Part shown: positions 11,242 through 21,800 of the stretch, piece after piece
How the letters are laid out: each line of letters starts with the position of its first letter
Numbering within the stretch: position 1 is the stretch's first letter
Assembly: GCF_001039355.2 (NCBI RefSeq)
Contig: NW_019773577.1
Location: forward strand, 22,961-81,363
Length of the DNA stretch: 58,403 bases
Direction of reading: 5' to 3'
Source of the DNA: Lingula anatina
Taxonomy: Eukaryota; Brachiopoda; Lingulata; Lingulida; Lingulidae
Notes under the pieces: model-generated
Seen by the model: only the letters and a program-made list of their open reading frames with translations
Told to the model about the DNA's origin: nothing
The model's database searches: none
Made by a program: the position numbers and the translations under genes

Positions 11242-13475
11242 TTGGAAAAATCAGCCATACAGCTTAACCGAACCCTAAATGATATCCGGATATCTATTTT
11301 CCTATCTATCCTATCTTTTATTTCTCTTCTCTTTTTCTTAGATGAGGCTAAGTTGAGCAGTATTCGCTGTAAGCCAATGGCATTGACCTTCAAAGAAATG
11401 GTTCTATGGATTCTCGCTATCATGAGCGTTGCATCAGCATCCTCAACAAAGATGGAACAACGCATAAGTTATGGTATTGAGTTTAGACCATTTTCTGATG
11501 CACTGTTTAACGTAGGGCACTGGTCGCATTCTTTTGAGTTAAAATTACCTAGATTTGATGTAATACCAGCTAGGTTAACGCCATGTCCTACTGGTAAAAT
11601 TGGGGAAAATAAATTGACAAATCCACGTTGTAAAATATGGATATACTAAGCAATACGAACATTATCAACATTAAAAAATCAAACAATACACGATTTAAGA
11701 TTGACCATGAAGACAATATTGTATATGATGCCAGAAATTACTTTACACGATGTTAGATCGAGAAGTCAAAGATCATTGTTACCAACAGGTAATTTATTCA
11801 AAATGCTGTTTGGTGTTTCTAGTGAGTCTGATGTTACAAATTTACGAAATTATGTTAATAATTTTAAAAAAGATACAATTAACTTGTTTACTAAACAAGC
11901 ACATCAAATGACTTCATTCATAAATATGATAGACGACAGAATGGAAAACATGAAATCTGCCATTGCTCAAAATCATGAAATTGCTCGGAAATTAAGCTTT
12001 GATTTGAACATTTATGCTAGAAATAGTGAATTAGCAGCAGTGATATCAATTTTGGAAGTGTAATAAGTTATTACGTTTCCGGTTCCACTTAATCAATCCA
12101 CAAATCATGCATCCCAGATTCTGAATCTTCCTAAATATTTTGCAATCACCAAAGATAGACAACATTATGCTCTTCCTCTTTACTTGGAGACATTGCAAAG
12201 GTAGTCATCTTAAACTTTGCAGTTATAACATACCACTCTTGTCTGTTATTCAGCCAGACTACACTGCTGCATTGTTTTTAGAGATCTCAGATAAAATACA
12301 GCTGCTCTGTAATTTTCGATTTGTTTATAATGCTGTAAAAACACAGATAAGATATGTTTTGACAAACCAATTACTTTTGATAAACATAACTGACATTACC
12401 CTCAGATGTCCTAAAACAACAACTTCACTAAGCGGATGTCACTATTGTGTTATTCAAATCCCTTGTTTTTGCAGTTTGAATGTAGATAGTTTTTTATCTC
12501 CCACCTCGAGTAGCTAGTTGTCAAAACAATACTGAAATAACAAAGCTCCATCCTATTAATTTGGGTTTACTACAGTACTTTTATTCACCAGAACAAATTT
12601 CTAAAATTGGAAGTAATGATTTATTTAATAAACCCTTGAATTCGAAATCGAATATTCTACAATTATTTCAGCATAACTTTTCCCGTTTTCTTGCCAAAGA
12701 TCATTTGAGCCTACAAAAAATGGCCCATGTTTCAAAAAGACAAGAGCAAATATGTTATTCAATGGCAGATGCTATTTTAGCAGACGGAATATTTCCTACA
12801 AATAATTCATCTGAGATAATGGTTTGGATTTCATTAGGATTATCGGGATTATTGTTCCTGGTAACAATTGTCCTAAGTATCAAAGTCAGACAATTGGCAT
12901 TAATAGTGGCCTTAATGAAAAAGACACGTGGTAACGAAGTTTTTCCAACTATTCCGTATTGGTTATTAGATACCACAACAAAGCCAAATTATAAACCAAA
13001 GGAACTGAATTCCACAGATCCAACAACATTTATTATGTTAATAATGCAGATTGAAATTATTATAATTGTTTTGTTTTTCACCTTAGAACAAATCTGGAGA
13101 AGGTTTTTCAAATCAAAAAGAAATACTTTAGTTTTAGAGATTTCTTACAATGAACATTGTATATCAATTCCAATTAAAAATCTATCATTTTGTCCAAAAT
13201 ACTGGGTTTTTCAAAGTGATCATTTTTCATTTTACATTTTAAGAGTTGAAGGCATTTACAGACCATATTTGATGATAAATTGGCATGGTTTGCAAATTAC
13301 AAACCTAATAAATAGAAAGACCATTATTCTGGAAGAAGCTATACCATTGAAAATGTTTACAGCATTTCGCTTAAGGATATTACTCAAAAGCGAATACTAT
13401 GCGTTTTTGTGTATTAAACATGCTAATGCACTTTTCTACGTTTGGTTCGAGACATTTGAGTACAATATAGAATGA
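11242..13475 (+). pseudogene. Env remnant, baculovirus F-type
   Basis: Three disrupted open pieces (11242-11649, 11701-12063, 12561-13475) and a shifted middle part form an envelope-like protein. Visible parts: a hydrophobic signal-like segment encoded near 11382-11445; a furin-like RSRSQR site near 11759, followed at once by a hydrophobic segment ending LFG and then a heptad-rich stretch, the layout known for baculovirus F and errantivirus Env; and a membrane anchor at about residues 83-110 of the last piece. An unusual feature is the ~190 residues after the anchor, with a second hydrophobic segment (about residues 157-175) and a beta-rich-looking tail. The copy cannot make a full protein. 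Homology to F is inferred from cleavage-site context and layout. Confidence 0.75.
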
Positions 13476-13959
13476 TTTTGAACAAGACTTGGCATGACTT
13501 ACTACTCTTGTCTAGTAACACAATACAATGATTTTTGCGAGTGAACTGTTATTACACGAAGATGTGTGTACAAACATAAAATGACATTTCTATGACTTAA
13601 AGATTGAATTTTCTTGATTGTTAATTTGATATCTCAAAGACTGATATATGTATTATTATCATGATAATGACTTTAAGAAATGCACAAAGTTATTTACAAT
13701 TTAATTAATGACAATTACTATTATTAATATTATAATACTTATTATTAGAATTATTCACTATTTTATTTTAACTATAACTATATTGATTTTAGTTAGCTAT
13801 GATATATTATGTAAAATGTAGTCAGTATTATAACTGTATTTTATTTCCATTGTTAAATATTTAATATTGATATTAAACATTTGTTAATCATTTAGAATGA
13901 ATTATAATATGTTCTATTTTTTTCAGATTTTGACGAATTTGTATATAAAATGTACATAG
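13476..13959. other. AT-rich spacer after env
   Basis: Very AT-rich, no open frame. It ends in a TTTTTTTCAG tract at about 13917-13926 that resembles a splice acceptor just upstream of the next ORF. No 3' LTR or clear polypurine tract is seen. Confidence 0.5.
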
Positions 13960-14415
13960 ATGACAGAATTGTCAGCTTATCTTTTAAATTTTTTTGAGAA
14001 TTTACGTAAACATTCAATATACATAAATGAATTGTATTTTAAACAGAAAAGAGAACCTAATTTTCAAATAAAATTTCCTTCTGAGATGATCAACGAATCA
14101 ATTTTGCTGATGTTTTGTGGAAAGTTTGATTCTATAGATGAGCAGTTGGACTTTGTAAAATTAATAGGCTCTGCTCATTATATGATGATATCAGAAGATA
14201 ACATAGTTTATATGTTGCATCAAGTACCATCAGGTATTGGTAAATGTATTTTTCAAGCAATATATTATGCATGGAATGTTACTCATTTAGTCAAAGTTAG
14301 CATATTATTACTACGACGTTTAAATATTGCTGTTAAATATTATACTGAATTACTACTGAATAAGGAGAACATTATAGCGTATAATAGATTTCGACGACGT
14401 ATTCTTGAAAAGTAA
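13960..14415 (+). CDS. Uncharacterised 151-aa ORF after env
   Basis: An uninterrupted frame of 151 codons with no recognised domain. The protein is rich in I, L, Y and K and seems mostly helical, with a moderately hydrophobic stretch at about residues 93-118 and a basic C-terminus (RFRRRILEK). Its AT-rich codon use resembles the env pieces just upstream rather than the IAP exons downstream. A splice-acceptor-like TTTTTTTCAG lies about 33 bp before the ATG. It could be an accessory gene of the Gypsy element, an unrelated captured gene, or a chance ORF. That it is intact while gag, pol and env are broken is notable. Confidence 0.4.
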   Translation: MTELSAYLLNFFENLRKHSIYINELYFKQKREPNFQIKFPSEMINESILLMFCGKFDSIDEQLDFVKLIGSAHYMMISEDNIVYMLHQVPSGIGKCIFQAIYYAWNVTHLVKVSILLLRRLNIAVKYYTELLLNKENIIAYNRFRRRILEK

Positions 14416-14922
14416 TACGAATTTAGCTATTACAGATATTTCTAAAAACGTTTATGTGCGCTAAATGTAAGTTGTGTGTGTTTCAAAAGCTAAAAACTGT
14501 TTTCATGGTACATCATGTGTCGACCACTGGACGATCATTGAGCATCCATTCTGAAAAAATAAAAGTTCCTTCAATTTTTGTTCTCATTCTGCTTCCCTTG
14601 AGCCACTTACCTTCGCTGCGTCCTTTGTGCGTTAGTTTTGAACATGTTCAAAACATTGTAGCAACAATAGCATAAGCATTGTTAATATCCTGCGATGTCC
14701 TGGCAATCACCATGCCTCTTTTGAGACTGCAACAATGACCAAAACGTCTATTACGTACATGTAAAACCCGAAGTGATTTTCAGTATTAGATCAGAATACT
14801 GCGTAGTGAAAAAAATTAAATCTTTGCAGTTAAACTCCGATATCTTCTTATCGTAACTTGAGTACCTCCCAAAATTTAAGTTTTTTATCTTTCTTTAAAT
14901 AAATAATTTTATCTTTCCCCAG
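14416..14922. other. Non-coding stretch before first IAP exon
   Basis: No gene recognised. The sequence becomes less AT-rich than the element upstream and ends in the pyrimidine tract and AG acceptor (TTTCCCCAG) of the exon at 14923. Confidence 0.5.
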
Positions 14923-15814
14923 ACTTTGACGATGCAGCAGTAGGGGGAAGTGTGAGGGCCACTGATAGCAGAGAGGACGTCCTAGACACTGCTACCGGTG
15001 GTAAACCGCCAACCCAACCGCCTGTCCCAAGCCAGGAACCCCGAAATAGGTATGTTTGACATTTTATTTTATGTGTACACTGTCAGCATTTTTTAAAAAT
15101 TAATAATTAGCTAGACATTCATCTTATCAAAATAATAATAATTATAATACAATAAAATTAAAAATAAATGAATAAATAAAAGAAAAAAGGCGTTGCGTAT
15201 TTTTGAGCATATGTGTATAGTCTACGTGACCTTGTGACTACCAGTCGGCAACCCATCGTTTAAGCCCTGCAGCCAGTTTTCAATTACAAGTGGTTGCTGA
15301 CGTAGTGTGTTGCTCGGCAAACAGTGTGCAACTGGTAACCTGTAGCTTGAGATGGTATTCAGCAGTTGCATATACCATACTATAACGTTGTTTTGATCGC
15401 TGTGTTGCAATCAAAGTATAACAAACCTTCTTATTCAGTTGACAGAGTGACTGAAAACGACACGGAGTTGTGTGGTTGATAAAGGTTTGCAACAAAAAAA
15501 TGAAAGCGCAATGAAACCCAGTCTTAAAAAACATGTATGCTCTGCAAATGTTTTATTTTTACAGAGTGGTCCGAAACTCAGGGATGGTTTTCGCATCTAG
15601 ATAGAGGTGTATCTCTAAGTTTCAAGAATAGATCACCATTCATGTAAATTACATTTAATTATAGCCTGAAGTCATTTGTTTCGTCTGTCTCTCTCGCTGA
15701 CAACTGTGTTATGTTCTTTCAGATCGCCTTTTAAAACCATGGTATCGGACAACGATGCTAATGGTGAGGGAGAAGTCTGTTTTGAGTTGAAAAAACTCCA
15801 CATCAAGTGTGAAG
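14923..15814 (+). CDS. IAP N-terminal exons (14923-15049, 15723-15814)
   Basis: Two small exons, each with a pyrimidine tract/AG acceptor and a GT donor (GTATGT and GTGAGA). The first encodes an acidic, proline-rich stretch ([11 protein letters not shown] to PPVPSQEPR); the second a short segment ending [10 protein letters not shown]. Phase 2 to phase 1 joins the exon at 18522 without a stop. The only methionine is in the second exon (MVSDND), so translation may start there if the missing upstream exon is non-coding. No domain is recognised. The assignment to the IAP gene rests on strand, phase and spacing. Confidence 0.65.
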
Positions 15815-18800
15815 GTGAGACTGATCAATGAATTAAGTGATGTAATGTTGATGTATTTTCACTGTGATATACGTATGAAAGAAACATTAGTATTATATGT
15901 AGCTCACAATCACCCATATACCGCCATGTGGGTTGTTTCCTGAAGGCGTTGGTCTGATAATGGTACCATATGGCGTATTTATTACTGACACAAAACTTCT
16001 TGATACTTGCATGCAGATTTCCCTTGCGGAATGTCAAAATAGTTATTTTCTTCAGAGTGAGTTAATGGGTTAATGGGAGTTAATATATAATGGGAGTATA
16101 TATATATAACTTAAAAATATAATTAAACATGTTATTTCATCACCAATGTCCAATATGTGTATGTAAAACATAGTCAATGCTTGAAAACGGGTAGAGTGGT
16201 CTGATATACCGGTTTATTCTGGATCCGAAGGTGCCGAGTCTTGTAGTTGGGTAGGCCTTTTCTTGTAACAACAGCATCTTCGACAGTTCTATCACTTTGT
16301 GGTTGGTCATCCCCCAGGTTAATAGGGGTCAAACATTGACCTCGTGAGGATTTGCGCCCCCTGGCCTTCCAGGCCTTTAAATGGCCATGATGCACCATGT
16401 GAAACAAAACATTACATCTTTTCCATAACCCAGTAAGTCTTCAGCGCATAATATAAATGGCTATCAATACATGATTTTGCTTTTTCTAATATATACTTTC
16501 GTATTTTCTTTTTAACAAAGACGCACATACCCCCATTTGTTCTCCCAGTCTAAATATTTCTTCTCGGAGGTTAATGAATAACACATATCCATGATCAGCC
16601 ATAACACTGTTGCATTTTTCTATATCATTAGTACAAACCTCGGAGAGACACACGAAGTCATAATGTTGTAGTATACTATTTGCAATATCTCGCCTATTCA
16701 GAATTCTATTTATGTGGGATATATTCCATGTCAGCAAGTTTACTGTATTTCGTTTTTTACACTATGCTCAGTCGTTTCCTATATTGTGAAGTCATGTGTC
16801 ACTCTAAGTTGTTTGTTTCCTTTGAGTTCTTCCTTTGCCTTTCTCAGCACAGATTCACGATCTTTGAAATTAAGGAACTTCACAATTACTTGCCGCTGAA
16901 TTCCCCTTGGTCTATTAGTCGATGTACCCTTTCAATTGGCATCTTGCTATTTTTTGCACGTTATTTCTAACGACTCCACTAAAAAAGTTTTTGCTTTTTC
17001 TTCGACTGCCTCCCACGTTTCTTCTGCTCATTGCCCTGGGTCTTGGATAACATAAATAATAACATTGTTCCTCTTCGATTGGCCTTCTATGTAGTCAAAT
17101 TTATTTTCTAGTTGTGTGATTCTAGCTTTCAGGCTGCTATTTTCCAACTCTATATAGTATTGCTGATCTTGGAGTTCAACAATCTTCTCTTGATACTGTT
17201 CTGTACACTGCTTGATCAATCACACTGTCTTTCATTTTCTCCATGATGTCTTCCATCATATTTTCAAATATCTCTTGCAGTGCATTTTTATTCACCAGTT
17301 TTTCTACTGCCTTTTCCAAGTCCCGTTTTGTGAGAGAGGTTTTAAGAGCATATTTTATTTCTTTGATATCTGATTGTATTACTCCCTAGTCTGTCACTCA
17401 AGGCTCACATTAGCCACATCTGAATGTGTCCTTTTTTCACGCTTGGCTGCCTCCTCCTGTACACCTGTTTGGGTAATTAGTAGCTGGACAGTTTTCTTCT
17501 GTGAAACCACAGACATGTTGACTACTGAGTACAAGTTCAGGCCTACCCAACTACCAGACTCGGCACCTAAGGATCATGCCCCAGAACAAATTTTGTAGCA
17601 CGCCTGTGGACTCATCCAAGCTCGGCTGAACAACCGTAAACTGTACTCTTACTTTAAAGTACTCTATTTTATTGTCTCTATGGGGATATATGGGAACTTT
17701 ACGACATTCGGTTTGAATGTTTTAACCACTTTTGAATGGGCTTTTTTGCATTGTATTAGATTAATGTGGCAGTCAAAGGTTCATCTAGGTGGCTTTCAAA
17801 TTTATGCACCCGGTTTAAAATCATTTAGCGATTTTACGACAATCGTTTACTATCCAATCAAGGTGACAGTCGGTGTTAAGGCTGAGTGCAATAAGACACA
17901 ACATTTCACTCCCATTCTGAAAGAATTGCACTGGCTATATATATGTGTGTGTGTGTATTTTAATAAAATTGATTTATTTAGATAATTTTAATGTAACTTT
18001 TAAACGGTTTCCAATGAGAGTTTAAGATTAAAATATTAATGATGTTAGTATATTAGCCATTATCGTAAGGCGCCTTGAGATAGAATGTAAGGCGCCACAT
18101 AAGAATATTATTATTATTATTATTATTATTATAAATGCGCTATGGCTTTTTTGGCTCCAAATATGCCTCAACCTTGTAATAAGGTCATGACCTTGCTCTT
18201 AGCTTACCCCTGCAATAGTTGCATTTGATTGGCAATACCTTACTTAGCAGAAATTGACACTTAAGACATGTTTCTGTGACACTGAGTTACCAAAGTACGG
18301 ATTTCATGGATACCCACCCCATTCAATGGTGGCCATTTTGGTTTTTTGACGAAAACGGCACTTTGCCATTGGGGATTCATGGGAAAATTTTTTGGGCCAG
18401 ATTGGTCTTAATAGAACCCGAAAATGTTGTCCTTTTTTCCGCCCTAAGGTGTTTATTGACCAGCTGATATGCTGCTGTGCATTTTCTTCATCTATAACTT
18501 GTCACACGTGCTTTGCTTCAGGTGTCCATAGTGACACACAGCATATTGCAGCCCAAGAGGATCCACCGAGTTTACAGCAATCTGACGAAAAAAACACCTC
18601 CAGTGTCCACGACAAAACAGCAACTTCGCTATCTCAAAGAAAAGTTCATTTGCGTTATCCTACAAAGAAACCACTCGGTTTCCCTGAACAAAAGCTTGCA
18701 TCTCAACGTCGTTTGTTGCATGACATCGTGGTACGATTTTTTACCGATCAGTCCCCAGTTAGAAACTGCAATTCAATATGGAAGCCCCGCATGGCATGTG

Positions 18801-21800
18801 TTTCACAACCTCTCCAATTACTCATTCGTAACCTGATGTGGGGTTTTTTCTACATGCTTGCAAAGCTTGTTTCTGGAGAAAGACGCCCAGTGGTAAAAAA
18901 ATATGGCGCTATGTTCAACCCAGCGGAAATTTGCATCAGTGTATTTCCACTTCATCTTCAGGAGTATTTCCTTCGCAAGGCAAATGGTCCACCTTTCCGA
19001 AGGGGTGAAGAATTCCGTTATGAAGCTGTCAGATTATCGACCTTTCGAGATATGCCTAATTCGGTCCCTGTGCCCGCTACGCGCCTTGCACGCGCTGGAT
19101 TCTACTATTCTGGAGAAGGAGATGAAGTAATTTGTTTCAGCTGTGGTAGGTGCCTAAGAGAGTGGACCCATGGAGAAAACCCTGCTGTGCGACATCGTAA
19201 TGTCTCCTCAGATTGTCCACTTATGAATGGAACTGACACGGAGAATGTTCCCATTTTCCGAACTGATGATCTTGTTTCTAATGACAACATAGGGGCTAAC
19301 GTTGATCCGTTCCCAAACTTAGCAAATGCAAGGTCTACACCACTTGGCCATGGTGACAATATACCGTCGCTACTGTCAAGTCAACAGCAACTTTCCAGGT
19401 CACTGGGCATCAGCTTGCGAGAGGTCACCTCCCCGCAGATCACACCGTTGGACAGAAGCACAATGACTCTTGCTGGGGTTGCCAGTGGTGTACGCTCTAT
19501 CGAGAACAAATCCGCCCCTACAGCCCCATCAAATACATCACGTCTGCCTACACCGGTCCCTTCACAGATGAGGAACGAGTCTGACAGGCTGGCGACTTTC
19601 GTCAACTGGCCCAGTGGAGCAAGTGTCCGACCAAGAGACTTGGCAAGGGCCGGCTTCTTCTACGTGGGCACGGAGGACCGGGTACAGTGTGCCTTCTGTG
19701 AGGGGGTATTGAGGGATTGGGAACCAGGTATGAGTATTTTTTAATGCCATTAGCGTGCTTCTTCTCCTATCTGTTCTGTACAAGTGGTAAAATCAGGAAA
19801 CTAGAAAAACGTTAAATACTATGTAAAATGTGAAATAATGATAACTAATGTGTGCAATGTGAATATTCTAAAATTATCTGAACAACCCCGCCCGCACGAA
19901 AATATAGTAAGATCGAAGTAGCAAAGAAGCATTGGCGCAGTAGTGGTGTGGAGCATATTTGCAGTAGAAATGCAGTATAGCTTAATGCTATTCTACTCCA
20001 AAAAATACATAGATTTGTACAGAGAGGAGGGTTAATGCAGTAGATTAGCAGCATGATAGAAGCACGTTTCAAATGTGATAATTAGCTCCCAAATCAAAGC
20101 AGATTTGCAGCATGTTTGCAGTATGATTGCCGTATTCCACTGCGCTGGAGTATCGACTGCGTTTTCGTGCGGGTGTAAACTTTAAAGTGATGCACTATTG
20201 CCATGAAAGACTAACTAGTTTTAAAGATTGATTTATAACATAAATGCTGGTTTTAGCAAAGCATTCGAGGCTGGTGGACTTAAAACGCACAATATACCTA
20301 GGCGTCCGGATGGCATGGATCTTGGACTCTCTGACCATAACAGAACGTTTATTTTAGGATACCAACCAATGCAGGAACACCGCATTTATCTTTCAACCTG
20401 CCCGTTCGTCCTGGGACTGGAAGTTGGGAACATTCCTCTAGAAGAACCAAGCACAGCTCTTTCCATTGCTGTTTCAGAACCACACAGTCAGGCTGTTGGG
20501 GACAGCACAACAGGATTAGAAAGTAAGCTCGAGTTAACGAAAACCATATATATAACCCTTACTTCAAGAAATACCGCACCGAAAGGAGGAAATGCCAGTG
20601 ACCTTGAAAATCAAATGTGGTACAATATGCTGTACCCTGTACATCGACCCTTGGGTGAAAGGCTTATGTGGGCCATTTTATAAAATGCAGATGATGCATG
20701 TTAAGTGTGCTTATACCCTAAATTTAAAGTTTACCAGTTGGAAAATGTACCAGAGAAGAAGGCCGTCACATGTTTTTTTTTTTTTTCCTTTTTTTTTTTT
20801 TTTTTTTTTTTTTTGCGTGTATTCTTACATTTGTGCACGTTGTAACTGGGAATAGAGCCCTTGGTGGCCCACAGTTTCTGCTCAAATCTTGGTTCATAGA
20901 ACATTACATCTACTGTAAATGCGTGTCAGTGGAATGACGTTAAAATGCCTTCATTTATGAAGTCGATCACTAAAACTCGTCCTATTATGTTTTTACCCTA
21001 TAGATGCCATTACTGCAGCCACACTGGGGATATTAACTGAGAGACCCAGACACGAGAGATACGCGATTGAAAGCACCAGAGTTCAGTCTTTTGCTAACTG
21101 GCCGCCATCTTATACTCTGCGTCCTGAAGAACTCGCTAGGGCCGGGTTCTTCTACGCCGGTAACTCAACTTTATCTTTGACTGAAATATATTCATTAAAT
21201 AAGTAATTATTATCTTAGTTCTTACCCTTTGGTTGCCAAATTTATAAGAGCGAGACTACCTCCTTCAATGTAATAGATATGCCATAAGCTATAATGTCAA
21301 CATTTAAAGCACACCAGCATCCTAAATATTCACAGCTCTCACGATCTGTTCTACGAAATAGCTTTTAATTATAAACTGATCTTTTATGAATAAAATTAGA
21401 CATGTGGCCCATCTTGTAATCTTGGTTAGTGGATTTACAGGTCCATTTCGTATATGGTTAAAACGTATTTATTCATATTCGTTAATAAAAGGTTTTGGTG
21501 ACAATGTGAATTGCTTCTTCTGTAACGGATGGCTGAGGAATTGGGAACCACAAGACGACCCCTGGGCTGAGCATGCGCGTTGGTTCCCACGTTGTGGTTT
21601 TGTTCGCCAGTGCAAAGGGGATAAGTTTATCCGAATGATTAAAGAAGGCAATTCGCCACACAACCTGGTAAGCATACATTTCACCACATTTGATTTGATG
21701 AAGATGTAAACTAGTGGTTTAGGCGAGAAGGCGTTTAAATAATTGTTGTAATTTGGGGCATTGTTTTCATTTCAAATAAGCCAAAACTGTTTATCAAGAT

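Larger units (their letters stand above)
5350..13475 (+). mobile_element. Ty3/Gypsy errantivirus-like element, decayed
   Basis: Gag, aspartic protease, reverse transcriptase, RNase H tail, integrase, chromodomain and an envelope follow in the usual Ty3/Gypsy order on the + strand. A plausible 5' start is TGTTATATGG after the purine run AAAAAGGGAA near 5350, with a TATA-like TATAAATA near 5456, but I find no matching 3' LTR, so the LTRs are unresolved. The copy is dead: in-frame stops (6373, 9840, 10515, 10659), frameshifts in gag, RT and env, a MITE insertion at 7381-7697, an internal inversion at about 8994-9210 and loss of most of RNase H. An extra ORF at 13960-14415 may also belong to it. 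Confidence 0.85.

Noticed and set aside
13476-14922. 3' LTR of the Gypsy element
   Set aside because: No stretch here matches 5100-5500, and no polypurine tract followed by TG...CA is visible.
18392-18521. Start of the IAP gene at the ATG at 18392
   Set aside because: The frame before 18522 contains a good acceptor (TTTGCTTCAG) and intron-like sequence, and the phase at 18522 fits the exon at 15723-15814.
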